The notes beneath the pieces were generated by a model that saw only the letters and a program-made list of their open reading frames with translations, did no database searches and was not told the DNA's origin. Position numbers and translations under genes: made by a program. From contig NZ_JNFD01000007.1 of the NCBI RefSeq assembly GCF_000756375.1, positions 183,806-247,805 on the forward strand: a stretch of DNA of 64,000 nt, read 5' to 3'. The number at the start of each line of letters is the position of its first letter. The first letter of the stretch is position 1. This stretch comes from Sphingopyxis sp. LC81 (GTDB lineage Bacteria; Pseudomonadota; Alphaproteobacteria; Sphingomonadales; Sphingomonadaceae). Below, piece by piece: positions 7,363-17,015 of this stretch.

Positions 7363-10191
7363 ATGGCAATATATGCAATGCGGAGCATTCGCACTCTGAC
7401 CCGGCTGGCGTGCGGTGCATCGCTTGCCGTTCTGGCGGCGACGCCGGCCTGGGCGCAGGATGCTGCCGCGGCCGCCGACGAAACCGTCGCGAGTGGGGAC
7501 GAGATCGTCGTCACCGGCTTCCGCGCCTCATTGGGCGCCGCGCTCAACGTGAAGCGCGAGTCGGTCGCCGCGGTCGACGCGATCGTCGCCGAGGACATCG
7601 CCAAATTTCCCGACCAGAACCTCGCCGAATCGCTGCAGCGCATTCCCGGCATCACGATCCAGCGCGATGGCGGCGAAGGCCGCGGCATCACCGTGCGCGG
7701 GCTCGGCTCGCAATTCACCCGCGTCCGCGTCAACGGACTCGAAACCGTCGCGACCTCGACCGACGGCGCGTCGGCGAACCGCGACCGCGCGTTCGACTTC
7801 AACGTCTTCGCCTCCGAGCTTTTCAGCTCGATCGTCGTCCACAAGACCGCGTCGGCCGAACTCGACGAAGGCTCGCTCGGCGCGGTGGTCGACCTCAACA
7901 CCGGCAACCCGCTCGCCGGAAAGGGCGGCTTCACCGCCGCGCTGTCGGCGCAGGGCAGCTACAATGACTTGTCGGAGAACGTCGGCCCGCGCGTCGCCGG
8001 ACTGCTCAGCTGGGTCAATGATGCGGGCACGCTCGGCTTTGCGGTTTCGGCCGCCTATTCGGACCAGAAGACGCTCGAACTCGGCAACAATTCGGTTCGC
8101 TGGGCGCAGGCGCGCTTCGACTCGGTCAATGGTACGCCGTGCTGGACCACCGCCAATTCGGGCGGCACCTATAGGCCAAGCGCGGCTTGCGATTCAGTCG
8201 CGCTCGCCTTCCATCCGCGCATCCCGCGCTACGGCGAAATCGCGCACGACAAAAAGCGCCTCGGCATCACCGGGTCGATCCAGTTCGCGCCGAGCGATGC
8301 GACCAAAATCTCGCTCGACGGACTCTATTCGAGCTTCAAGCACCAGCGCCGCGAGCGTTGGGCCGAGGTGCTGCTGCGCAGCAACGAACGCTCGATCAAC
8401 GTCAGCGACTATGAAATCGACGGCGACAACAATCTGATCTCGGCGACGCTCGACGACGCGTGGGTGCGCACCGAACATTATCTGCGTAAGGCGAAGACCG
8501 AATTCTATCAGGTCGGCGCGACGTGGGACCAGGATGTCAGCGATACGTTCCGCTTCACCCTGCTCGGCGGCCTGTCGAAATCGACCGCATCGATTCCGCT
8601 CGAAACGACGATCGTCTTCGACGACCGCGATGCGCAGGATTATCGCTACGACTATAGCGACATGGAACGCCCGCTGCTGACCTTTGGCACCAGCGTCACC
8701 AATCCGGCGAATTTCCAGCTCGCCGAAATCCGCGACCGCCCGTCGGAGGTCGCGAACAAGTTCCGTACCGCGCAGCTGCGCACCGAATGGGACATCAGCG
8801 ACGATTTCACGGTCAAGGCGGGCGGCGTCTATCGCCGCTTCGACTTCGCCAGCATCGCCTTCACGCGCGACACCGTCGTGTGCGGCAACGGCGGGGTCGA
8901 CCGTGTCCTCGGCACGCTCGCCTGCTCGCCGTCGTCGGCCTTCGGCCCGGCCGCGGTCTACGGCTTCCCGGTCACCTCGGCACTCGCCGACCTGTTCACG
9001 CTTGGCAAGGCGGGTCAGCCGTCGGGCACGACGACCGAGTGGCTGGTCGCCAATCTCGACGCGACGACGGCTTTCACCAAGCTTTACGACCGCGTCGCCG
9101 CGGTCGACGCCGGGAACAACCGCGCGGTGCGCGAAGAGGTCACCGGCGGCTATCTGCAGTTCGACGCCAAGGGCGAGCTTGGCGGCCTGCGCTATGCGCT
9201 GAACGCCGGGGTGCGCTACGTCCACACCGACCAGACGTCGAGCGGGCTCAGCAGCGGCGCGGCGGTGACAGTGAAGCGCAGCTATGAAGACTGGCTGCCG
9301 TCGATGAACCTCGCGCTGTTCCCGCACGACGACATCATCATTCGCGCCGCGGTCGCCGATGTGATGACGCGCCCGACGCTCGGCAATCTCACCCCCGGCG
9401 GCTCGGTCGACGGCTTCAACTATCGCATCAACTACGGCAATCCGTTCCTCGATCCGTTCCGTGCGACCGCCTATGATCTCGCGTTCGAATGGTATTTCGC
9501 GCCGCAGTCGATCTTCTCGGTCGCCTTGTTCAAAAAGGACATCGCCAGCTTCCCGGTCGCGACGACGACCAGCGGCACCTTTGCCTCGACCGGCCTGCCG
9601 ACGTCGATCATCCCGCCGAGCAGCCCCGCGTCGATCAATCCCGAGGGCCAGATCTGGACGATCAACTCGATCGGCAACGGCGAAGGCGCAAAGCTGAAAG
9701 GCATCGAAGTCTCGCTGCAGGCACCGTTCAAATTCCTGCCGGGTTTCCTGTCGAACTTCGGCGGCATCGTGAACGCGACCTATGTCGACTCGGATGCCGA
9801 CTATTCGGTCGCCGGCCCGTCGATCGTCCCGGGCGGCGCCAATGTCGGCGCGATCCGCAACGGCACGCTCTTCAACCTGTCGAAGCGCGCGTACAACGGC
9901 ACGCTCTATTATGACGACGGCAAGTTCAGCGCGCGCGCCTCGGTCAGCTATCGCAGCCGCTATGCCGATGCGAACAGCGGCACCGGCAACGTCTTCGAAG
10001 GCTATGGTTCGACGATCAATGTCGATGCCTCGGTCCGTTACGCGATCACCGACAATATCGAAATCTCGGTCGAGGGCATCAACCTGACCGACGAATATCG
10101 CTATCGCTTCACCGATATCGATGCCGATCGCAATTACGAGAATAACCACTTCGGCCGCACCTTCCTGTTCGGCGCGCGCGTCAAGATCTGA
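7363..10191 (+). CDS. TonB-dependent outer membrane receptor (Caulobacter/Xanthomonas type)
   Basis: 942 residues. A signal peptide ends near TPAWAQ, followed by a TonB-box-like DEIVVTGF, a plug domain (about residues 45-190, with GITIQRDGGEGRGITVRGL-type motifs) and a beta-barrel ending in the aromatic/charged C-terminus FLFGARVKI. It belongs to the large Caulobacter-type TonB receptors that import oligosaccharides. The operator and neighbours indicate pectin oligomers as the cargo (inference). I chose the ATG at 7363 because GGGAGG ends at 7356; the ATG at 7357 abuts that site. A terminator follows. Confidence 0.92.
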   Translation: MAIYAMRSIRTLTRLACGASLAVLAATPAWAQDAAAAADETVASGDEIVVTGFRASLGAALNVKRESVAAVDAIVAEDIAKFPDQNLAESLQRIPGITIQRDGGEGRGITVRGLGSQFTRVRVNGLETVATSTDGASANRDRAFDFNVFASELFSSIVVHKTASAELDEGSLGAVVDLNTGNPLAGKGGFTAALSAQGSYNDLSENVGPRVAGLLSWVNDAGTLGFAVSAAYSDQKTLELGNNSVRWAQARFDSVNGTPCWTTANSGGTYRPSAACDSVALAFHPRIPRYGEIAHDKKRLGITGSIQFAPSDATKISLDGLYSSFKHQRRERWAEVLLRSNERSINVSDYEIDGDNNLISATLDDAWVRTEHYLRKAKTEFYQVGATWDQDVSDTFRFTLLGGLSKSTASIPLETTIVFDDRDAQDYRYDYSDMERPLLTFGTSVTNPANFQLAEIRDRPSEVANKFRTAQLRTEWDISDDFTVKAGGVYRRFDFASIAFTRDTVVCGNGGVDRVLGTLACSPSSAFGPAAVYGFPVTSALADLFTLGKAGQPSGTTTEWLVANLDATTAFTKLYDRVAAVDAGNNRAVREEVTGGYLQFDAKGELGGLRYALNAGVRYVHTDQTSSGLSSGAAVTVKRSYEDWLPSMNLALFPHDDIIIRAAVADVMTRPTLGNLTPGGSVDGFNYRINYGNPFLDPFRATAYDLAFEWYFAPQSIFSVALFKKDIASFPVATTTSGTFASTGLPTSIIPPSSPASINPEGQIWTINSIGNGEGAKLKGIEVSLQAPFKFLPGFLSNFGGIVNATYVDSDADYSVAGPSIVPGGANVGAIRNGTLFNLSKRAYNGTLYYDDGKFSARASVSYRSRYADANSGTGNVFEGYGSTINVDASVRYAITDNIEISVEGINLTDEYRYRFTDIDADRNYENNHFGRTFLFGARVKI

Positions 10192-10213
10192 CACGAATGG
10201 GTTCGTCCCGGTG

Positions 10214-10255
10214 AGGCCCGGTTTCCGTTTTCAGGGGACCGGGCCTTCCTTTTTG
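10214..10255 (+). terminator. Rho-independent terminator after the TonB receptor
   Basis: AGGCCCGGT (10214-10222) pairs with ACCGGGCCT (10238-10246), followed by TCCTTTTT. It separates the receptor from the GH43 gene, which may still be reached by readthrough, since no separate operator is seen before it. Confidence 0.75.
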
Positions 10256-10266
10256 AGGAGAGACGC

Positions 10267-11880
10267 GTGACCGATCGCCGCGATATGCTGAAACTCGCCG
10301 GGGGCGGCCTGCTAGCGACCGGCCTGTCGGGCCTCGGCGCGCCCACCGCATGGGCGGGGGCGGCGCCTGTGTCTTCAGGTTCGGTTCCGGCTTGGGCCAA
10401 GGGTTTCGACGGCCAGCGCAAGGCCGACCTCGGCGACGGGCGATTCCTCAACCCGATCATGGCCGGCGACCATCCCGATCCGTCGATCCTGAAGGACGGC
10501 GCCGATTATTATATGACCTTCTCGACCTTTGACTCCTATCCGGGGCTGGTCATCTGGCATTCGCGCGACCTGGTGAACTGGCGCCCGATCGGCCCCGCGC
10601 TCCACAAGAATATCGGCTCGGTCTGGGCGCCCGAGCTGTGCAAGCACAAGGGCCGCTATTATCTCTACATCCCCACGAAAGGCCCGAACACGAGCTGGGT
10701 GATCTGGGCCGACCGGATCGAGGGGCCGTGGAGCGAGCCGGTCGATCTGAACCTGCCCAATCATATCGACCCCGGCCATGCGGTCGGCGAGGATGGGTCG
10801 CGCTGGCTGTTCCTGTCGGGCGGCGACCGCGTCCGCCTCTCGGACGACGGGCTGTCGCGCGTCGGCGAGCCCGAGCATGTCTATGATCCGTGGCGCTATC
10901 CCGCCGACTGGGTTGTCGAAGGCTTCGCGCCCGAGGGGCCGAAGATCACGCGGCGCGGCGACTATTATTACATGATCACCGCGGTCGGCGGCACCGCGGG
11001 GCCGCCGACCGGCCATATGGTCATCGCCGCGCGCTCGACATCGATCCACGGACCGTGGGAAAATTGTCCCGCGAACCCGCTCGTCCGCACGACGTCGGCG
11101 GCCGAAAAATGGTGGTCGCGCGGCCATGCGACGCTCGTCGAGGGACCCGCGGGCGACTGGTGGAGCGTCTATCACGGCTTCGAAAATGGCTATTGGACAT
11201 TGGGCCGCCAGGCTTTGCTCGACCCGATCGAATGGACCGACGACGGCTGGTTCCGCATGAAGGGCGGCGACCTATCGCAGCCGATCGCCAAGCCGAAGGG
11301 CGGCACGATCGCGGGACCGCACGGCATGGCGCTCTCCGACGATTTCGCCACGCTTGCGCTCGGCGCGAAATGGAATTTCTTCAAGCCCGCCGCCGACGAA
11401 CGCCGCCGCGCGCGCGTCGAGGATGGCGCGCTCGTCCTCGCGGCGCGCGGCAAGGCGCCGGTCGATTCATCGCCCTTGCTGCTGATCGCGGGCGATCAGG
11501 CGTACCGTTTCGAATGCGATATCGAGATCGCGCCCGGCGGCACCGCAGGGCTGATCCTCTTCTATGACGAGAGGCTCTATTGCGGGCTCGGCTTCGACGG
11601 CGAGCGTTTCGTCACGCACCAATATGGCATCGAACGCGCGCGGCCCGTCAACCCGCACGGCCGCAAGATGCGGATGCGCGTCACCAACAATCGCCATATC
11701 GTCACCTATGACACCAGCGGCGACGGCGGAAAGACGTGGGTCCGCTTCGACCGCGGCATGGAGGTTTCGGGCTATCACCATAATGTGCGCGGCGGTTTTC
11801 TGATGCTGCGTCCCGGCCTCTATTCGGCGGGGCAGGGCGAGGCGCGTTTCCGCAACTTCACCTTCGACGCGCTCGATTAA
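10267..11880 (+). CDS. Tat-exported glycoside hydrolase family 43 protein
   Basis: 537 residues starting at a GTG preceded by GAGGAGAG. The twin-arginine leader is DRRDMLKLAGGG, cleaved near AWA. Residues about 60-340 form a five-bladed GH43 propeller: HPDPS supplies the presumed base Asp71, and the WVVEGFAPEGP stretch supplies the acid (Glu218 or Glu223). The rest (about 355-537) looks like a concanavalin-type C-terminal module of beta-xylosidase/arabinosidase relatives. The probable role is removing arabinose or xylose side chains from pectin; the linkage cannot be read from sequence. Its stop overlaps that of the convergent uxaA. Confidence 0.85.
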   Translation: MTDRRDMLKLAGGGLLATGLSGLGAPTAWAGAAPVSSGSVPAWAKGFDGQRKADLGDGRFLNPIMAGDHPDPSILKDGADYYMTFSTFDSYPGLVIWHSRDLVNWRPIGPALHKNIGSVWAPELCKHKGRYYLYIPTKGPNTSWVIWADRIEGPWSEPVDLNLPNHIDPGHAVGEDGSRWLFLSGGDRVRLSDDGLSRVGEPEHVYDPWRYPADWVVEGFAPEGPKITRRGDYYYMITAVGGTAGPPTGHMVIAARSTSIHGPWENCPANPLVRTTSAAEKWWSRGHATLVEGPAGDWWSVYHGFENGYWTLGRQALLDPIEWTDDGWFRMKGGDLSQPIAKPKGGTIAGPHGMALSDDFATLALGAKWNFFKPAADERRRARVEDGALVLAARGKAPVDSSPLLLIAGDQAYRFECDIEIAPGGTAGLILFYDERLYCGLGFDGERFVTHQYGIERARPVNPHGRKMRMRVTNNRHIVTYDTSGDGGKTWVRFDRGMEVSGYHHNVRGGFLMLRPGLYSAGQGEARFRNFTFDALD

Positions 11881-13373
11881 AGCGTCACGCCCGATTTCCA
11901 GATCGCGATATCGCGTTCCTCATTGGCTTCGGCCCTCGTCGGCGCGCCGGATGCGGTGGCGGCGATCAGGTCGAGCAGCGCGTCCGCCGCGCTTTCGAAG
12001 CCCGCTTCGAGCACCGTCCCCGCATCGAAATCGATCCAGCCCGCCTTGCGCTGCGCCAGCGCGCTGTTCGACGCGATTTTCAGCGTCGGCGCCGGAAAGC
12101 CGAGCGGGGTGCCGCGGCCGGTGGTGAACAGGATGATCGTCGCCCCCGCCGCGGTCAGCGCGGTCGACGAGACCGCGTCATTGCCCGGCGCCTCAAGCAG
12201 CGTCAGCCCCGGCAGCGTGGCTTCGCCGCCGTAGCGCCGGACGTCGACGACGGGCACCTTGCCGCCCTTTTGCACCGCGCCGAGCGACTTTTCCTCGAGC
12301 GTGGTGATCCCGCCCGCGATATTGCCGGGCGAGGGATTCTCGCTCACCGGCTCGCCGTTGCGAATGAAATAATGTTTGAAATCCCGCACCAACGCGACCG
12401 TATCGTCGAACACCGCGCGCGACACCGCGCGGTCCATCAGCAGCTGTTCGGCGCCGAAAATCTCGGGGATTTCGGTCAGCACGACCTTGCCGCCCGCCGC
12501 CGCGACGACATCGGCCATGCGCCCGACGAGCGGGTTCGCGGTCAGCCCCGACAGCCCGTCCGAGCCGCCGCATTTCACCCCCAGCACCAGCTGCGACAGT
12601 GGTACGTCGCGGCGCGGCGTATCGGCACAGCCCGCGACCAGCTCGTCGACCAGTCCAAGGCACGCCGCTTCGTCATCCTCGACCGCCTGCGCCGACAGCG
12701 TGCGGATATGCGCACGTCGCTCGGCCGGGATCCGGTCGACCAGCGCGCCGAGCTGATTGCTCTCGCACCCCAGCCCGACGATCAGCACCCCGCCGGCATT
12801 GGGATGCTGCGCGAGCGCCGCGAGCAAGGCGCGCGTATGTCCCAGATCGTCGCCAAGCTGCGAACAGCCAAAGGGATGCTTGAACGCATGAACCCCGTCG
12901 ACGGAGCCCGCATGGCGCGCGCCCGCGATCCGCGCCACGCGCGCGGCCAGATTGCCGACGCAGCCGACGGTCGGCAGGATCCAGATCTCGTTGCGCGTGC
13001 CGACGCGGCCGTCGGGGCGGACATAGCCGCCGAAGGTCGGCGCCGGCTTGGCATCTGGTGTCGCTTCGCTGGCGCCCGGCACATAATGATAATCGCCATC
13101 GCTGCCGAGCGCGGTCGCCAGATTGTGGCTGTGGACATGGTCGCCCGGCGCGATGTCGGCGGTCGCGATTCCGATCGGGAAGCCATATTTGATCACCGCT
13201 TCGCCGTGCGCGATCGGCGCGAGGGCGATCTTGTGCCCGCGCCCCACGGCAACCGATGCGCGAAGATCGCTGTCGGCGAACAGGGGCGCGCCTGCCGCGA
13301 TATCGGCAATCACCGTCGCGACATTATCCACCTCATGGACGCGGATCGCATGGATTCGGCTGTTGCCGGTCAT
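11877..13373 (-). CDS. uxaA: Altronate dehydratase UxaA
   Basis: Dehydrates D-altronate to 2-keto-3-deoxygluconate. At 498 residues it has both parts of the family: an N-terminal SAF-type domain (about 1-95, with the HGEAVIKYG region) and the large C-terminal dehydratase domain with GYVRPDGRVGTRNE, FGCSQLGDD, GLGCESNQ and KCGGSDGLSG, the cysteines being expected Fe ligands. It is divergent from the hydratase-exuT-uxaC-reductase run, with an ACCGGT palindrome between them, so both sides should be co-regulated. Galactarate dehydratase relatives are the alternative; the uronate context favours UxaA. Confidence 0.92.
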   Translation of the reverse strand: MTGNSRIHAIRVHEVDNVATVIADIAAGAPLFADSDLRASVAVGRGHKIALAPIAHGEAVIKYGFPIGIATADIAPGDHVHSHNLATALGSDGDYHYVPGASEATPDAKPAPTFGGYVRPDGRVGTRNEIWILPTVGCVGNLAARVARIAGARHAGSVDGVHAFKHPFGCSQLGDDLGHTRALLAALAQHPNAGGVLIVGLGCESNQLGALVDRIPAERRAHIRTLSAQAVEDDEAACLGLVDELVAGCADTPRRDVPLSQLVLGVKCGGSDGLSGLTANPLVGRMADVVAAAGGKVVLTEIPEIFGAEQLLMDRAVSRAVFDDTVALVRDFKHYFIRNGEPVSENPSPGNIAGGITTLEEKSLGAVQKGGKVPVVDVRRYGGEATLPGLTLLEAPGNDAVSSTALTAAGATIILFTTGRGTPLGFPAPTLKIASNSALAQRKAGWIDFDAGTVLEAGFESAADALLDLIAATASGAPTRAEANEERDIAIWKSGVTL

Positions 13374-13436
13374 CGCCGCTCAGCAGCATCCGGCATGGCG
13401 GAGCAATTTGTCATACATCTGATATTCGCTTGCCTT

Positions 13437-13449
13437 TGACACCGGTGTC
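13437..13449. promoter_or_regulatory. Candidate uronate-regulon operator, copy 4 (most symmetric)
   Basis: TGACACCGGTGTC contains a perfect 12-bp palindrome GACACCGGTGTC at 13438-13449. It lies between uxaA (minus, start 13373) and the plus-strand hydratase/transporter operon and overlaps a TTGACA hexamer at 13436-13441. Confidence 0.68.
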
Positions 13450-13476
13450 TCTTACACCGCTTCGCGGAAGAGGGAA

Positions 13477-14268
13477 ATGAGAAAGATGCTGGCGACAAGC
13501 GATCAACAGAATGTGGCGCGTGCACTAATCGACGCACGCGCGGGAAAGACACCGCTTACCGTCTATCCCGGCGCGATGCCGCAGACGATGGCCGAGGCCT
13601 ATGCGATCCAGGACAGCGCGATCGCGCTCGACGGCCGGCGCATCGGCGGATGGAAGGTCGGGCGAATCGCCGCCGAGCTCGTCGATCGCTATGGCCGCAA
13701 CCGCCTGACCGGCCCGATCTTCGCGGACGAAATCGTCGATGGCGCCGCCGATCCGGTGATGCCGGTTTATGCTGACGGCTTCGCTGCCGCCGAGGCCGAA
13801 GTGCTGCTCTGCTTTGGCGAGGTGGGCACGCGCGATTACGATATCGACAGCGTGCGCGAGTGCATCGCCGACGTCCGCACGGGCATCGAGATCGCAAGCT
13901 CGCCCTTTCCCGAAATCAACCGCCACGGCCCCGCGGTCACCGCGTCGGACTATGGCAACAACAAGGGGCTGATCCTCGGCCCGTCGATCGCCGATTGGCA
14001 AGGTGCCGACCTGATCCGCATGCCGGTCGAAATGGCGATCGACGGCGAAGCCGTCGGCGCGGCGACGATGGAGGCGATGCTCGATGGCCCGTTCGGATCG
14101 GCGCTCTTCCTGATCGATATCCTGCGCGCGCGCGGCATAGCTATTTCACCCGGGACGTGGGTGTCCGCGGGCGCGATCACCGGTATTCATGAAATCAGGC
14201 CCGGCCAGCGCGCCGAAGCGCTGTTCGACGGAAAAATCCGCGTCGGCTGCTCGATCAAAAGCTACTAA
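13477..14268 (+). CDS. 2-keto-4-pentenoate hydratase/FAH-superfamily protein of unknown role in uronate use
   Basis: 263 residues, homologous to MhpD-type 2-oxopent-4-dienoate hydratases (IGGWKVG near residue 47, EAEVLLCFG, conserved acidic metal-binding residues, a DYGNNKG segment, and a C-terminal GTWVSAGAITG-like stretch). It is the first gene behind the most symmetric operator and is followed closely by the exuT, uxaC and reductase genes. No such hydratase belongs to the textbook galacturonate pathway, so the substrate is unknown. The start is uncertain: the ATG at 13477 is very near AGAGGG, and 13486 is possible. Confidence 0.8.
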   Translation: MRKMLATSDQQNVARALIDARAGKTPLTVYPGAMPQTMAEAYAIQDSAIALDGRRIGGWKVGRIAAELVDRYGRNRLTGPIFADEIVDGAADPVMPVYADGFAAAEAEVLLCFGEVGTRDYDIDSVRECIADVRTGIEIASSPFPEINRHGPAVTASDYGNNKGLILGPSIADWQGADLIRMPVEMAIDGEAVGAATMEAMLDGPFGSALFLIDILRARGIAISPGTWVSAGAITGIHEIRPGQRAEALFDGKIRVGCSIKSY

Positions 14269-14290
14269 AGCAACATAACGGGAGAGGTTT

Positions 14291-15598
14291 ATGGCACAGG
14301 CATTCGCGGACGGAGGTACGGCGGCGCCGGTGCCAAGGTCCGGCCGCTACCGCTGGCTGATCGTCGCGGTGCTGTTCGCCGCGACCACGGTCAATTATAT
14401 CGATCGCACCATGCTCGGCCTGCTCGCGCCGACGCTCGGCACCGAGCTTGGGTGGAGCGAGAATGACTATGGCAACATCGTCACCGCTTTCCAGGCCGCC
14501 TATGCGCTGGGTTTTCTGCTCATGGGCTGGCTGATCGACCGCTTCGGCCCGAAGGTCGGTTATGCGATCGCGATCAGTATCTGGACCGTTGGCCATGTCG
14601 CGCACGGCTTCGCGTCCTCGATCGTCTCTTTCATGCTTGCGCGCATCATACTCGGTGTCGGCGAGGCGGGGCATTTCCCCGCGGTCGTCCGCGCGTCGAG
14701 CGAATGGTTCCCGCAAAAGGAGCGCTCCTACGCGATCGGCTGGGTCAACAGCGCGACGACGATCGGCGTGATCCTGACCGCGCCGACCGTTGCGCTGTTC
14801 ATGCGCGTGCTCGGCTTCGACTGGCGCGAAACCTTTATCTACACCGGCGCCTTCGGCGTCCTTCTCCTGATCCTCTGGCTCTGGCTCTACAGCAACCCGC
14901 GTGAAAGCGGGAAGGTCAGCGAGGCCGAACTCGCGTGGATCGAACATGATCCGCCCGAACAGGTCGAACGCATCGGCTGGGGCCGGATCGTCACCAAGCG
15001 CGAGGCGTGGGCGTTCGCAGTCGCCAAATTCCTTATCGATCCCGTCTGGTTCCTGATGCTCTTCTGGCTGCCCAAATATTTCAGCTCGACCTATAACGTC
15101 GATCTCAAGGTCGTGCTGCTGCCGATGGTCATCATGTATCTGCTGTCCGATGTCGGCAGCATCTTTGGCGGCTGGACCTCGTCGAAACTGATCCAGCAGG
15201 GCCACAGCGTCAATTTCGCACGCAAGGTGACGATGGCGATCGCCGGTTGTTTCGTCCTGCCGTTGCTGTTCGTCACCGGCCTCGACAATATGTGGCTCGC
15301 GGTCGTGTTGATCGGTCTCGCGCTCGCCGGGCACCAGGCGTTTTCGTCGACGCTCCTGTCGATCCCGCCCGACATGTTCCCCAAACGCGCGGTCGGGTCA
15401 GTGATCGGGCTCGGCGGCTTTATGGGCGGCGTCGGCGGGATGATCATGGCGAAGTCGACCGGGCTCGTGCTCGACGCGACGGGCGGCAATTACACCCTCA
15501 TTTTCGCCGCCTGCACGACGGTCTATTTCCTCGCCGTGCTGGCGATCCACCTCCTCAGCCCGCGCCTCGCGCCAGTCACCGTGGAAAGCAAAGCCTGA
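14291..15598 (+). CDS. MFS hexuronate transporter, ExuT-like (ACS family)
   Basis: 435 residues with about 12 membrane segments. The anion:cation symporter signature region after TM1 reads NYIDRTMLGLLAP, and the loop motif LIDRFGPK lies between TM2 and TM3. ExuT/GarP-type members carry hexuronates with protons across the inner membrane. It starts 22 bases after the hydratase stop with GGGAGAGG as ribosome site, and uxaC follows four bases after its stop, which supports galacturonate or glucuronate as substrate. Confidence 0.87.
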   Translation: MAQAFADGGTAAPVPRSGRYRWLIVAVLFAATTVNYIDRTMLGLLAPTLGTELGWSENDYGNIVTAFQAAYALGFLLMGWLIDRFGPKVGYAIAISIWTVGHVAHGFASSIVSFMLARIILGVGEAGHFPAVVRASSEWFPQKERSYAIGWVNSATTIGVILTAPTVALFMRVLGFDWRETFIYTGAFGVLLLILWLWLYSNPRESGKVSEAELAWIEHDPPEQVERIGWGRIVTKREAWAFAVAKFLIDPVWFLMLFWLPKYFSSTYNVDLKVVLLPMVIMYLLSDVGSIFGGWTSSKLIQQGHSVNFARKVTMAIAGCFVLPLLFVTGLDNMWLAVVLIGLALAGHQAFSSTLLSIPPDMFPKRAVGSVIGLGGFMGGVGGMIMAKSTGLVLDATGGNYTLIFAACTTVYFLAVLAIHLLSPRLAPVTVESKA

Positions 15599-15602
15599 TC
15601 CG

Positions 15603-17015
15603 ATGCCGCGTCCGCTGGTCCTCTCTCCCGACCGCCTCTTTCCCACCGACCCGGCGCAGCGCGACATCGCGCGCCGGCTCTACAAGGAAGTGGCGGGCCT
15701 GCCGATCGTCAGCCCGCACGGGCATACCGATCCGGCGTGGTTCGCGGGCAACGCGTCGTTCGGCAATGCCGCCGAGTTCCTGCTGCATCCGGATCATTAT
15801 GCGTTCCGGATGCTCTATTCGCAGGGTATTTCGCTCGATGCGCTCGGCATCCGCAACAAGGCTGCCGACCCGCGCGAGAGCTGGCGGTTGTTCGCGCAAA
15901 ACTACTATCTGTTCCGCGGCACGCCGACGCGGATGTGGATGGACTGGGTGTTCGCCGAGGCGTTCGGGTTCGACGTGCAGTTCTCGGGCGAGACGTCGGA
16001 CCTCTATTACGACCGCATTACCGAGAAGCTGGCGACCGACGCCTTCCGCCCGCGCGCACTCTACGATCGGTACGGGATCGAGGTGATCGCCACGACCGAA
16101 AGCCCGCTCGACACGCTCGATCACCACGCGGTGATCCGCGCGGCCAATGCGGGCGGCGAATGGGCGGGGCGGGTGATTACCGCCTATCGCCCCGATCCGG
16201 TCGTCGATCCCGAGTTCGAGGGCTTTCGCGACAATCTGGGGCGCTTCTCCGAGCTGAGCGGCGAGGATGCCTATAGCTACGCGGGCTATCTCGCTGCGCA
16301 CCGCAATCGCCGCGCCTTTTTCGCAGAGATGGGCGCGACCTCGACCGATCATGGTCATCCGACCGCAGCGACCGCCGACCTGTCGGGGGCCGAGGCCGAA
16401 GCCCTCTTCGCGCGCGTCACCGGGGGCAGCGTCAGTGCCGCCGACGCCGAGCTGTTCCGCGCGCATATGCTGACCGTGATGGCGGGGATGAGCCTCGACG
16501 ACGGGCTCGTGATGCAGATCCATCCGGGCAGTTTCCGCAACCACAACCCGTGGCTGTTCGACCATTATGGCCGCGACAAGGGCGCCGATATTCCCACGGC
16601 GACCGACTATGTCCACGCGCTGCGCCCGTTGCTCGGCAAATATGGCAACGAAGCTGCTTTGACCCTCATCCTCTTCACGCTCGACGAGACCTCTTACGCG
16701 CGCGAACTTGCACCGCTCGCGGGCCACTATCCAGCGCTGAAGCTTGGCCCCGCCTGGTGGTTCCACGATAGCCCGGAAGGGATGCGGCGCTTTCGCAGTC
16801 ACACGACCGAGACCGCGGGCTTCTACAATACGGTGGGTTTCAACGACGACACCCGCGCCTTCCTGTCGATCCCGGCGCGCCACGACGTCGCGCGGCGCAT
16901 CGACTGCGGCTTCCTCGCGCAGCTCGTCGCCGAGCACCGGATGGAGGAATGGGAGGCCGCCGAGCTTGCCGTCGACCTCAGCTATAATCTCGCCAAGGCG
17001 GCCTACAAGCTGTGA
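15603..17015 (+). CDS. uxaC: Uronate isomerase UxaC
   Basis: Isomerises D-galacturonate to tagaturonate, or D-glucuronate to fructuronate. The 470-residue length is typical. The amidohydrolase-like fold shows the N-terminal metal motif SPHGHTDP, the mid-protein IHPGSFRNHN and the C-terminal VGFNDDTRAFLSIPARHD segment characteristic of uronate isomerases. The stop overlaps the GTG start of the reductase (GTGA), so the pair is translationally coupled. Confidence 0.95.
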   Translation: MPRPLVLSPDRLFPTDPAQRDIARRLYKEVAGLPIVSPHGHTDPAWFAGNASFGNAAEFLLHPDHYAFRMLYSQGISLDALGIRNKAADPRESWRLFAQNYYLFRGTPTRMWMDWVFAEAFGFDVQFSGETSDLYYDRITEKLATDAFRPRALYDRYGIEVIATTESPLDTLDHHAVIRAANAGGEWAGRVITAYRPDPVVDPEFEGFRDNLGRFSELSGEDAYSYAGYLAAHRNRRAFFAEMGATSTDHGHPTAATADLSGAEAEALFARVTGGSVSAADAELFRAHMLTVMAGMSLDDGLVMQIHPGSFRNHNPWLFDHYGRDKGADIPTATDYVHALRPLLGKYGNEAALTLILFTLDETSYARELAPLAGHYPALKLGPAWWFHDSPEGMRRFRSHTTETAGFYNTVGFNDDTRAFLSIPARHDVARRIDCGFLAQLVAEHRMEEWEAAELAVDLSYNLAKAAYKL

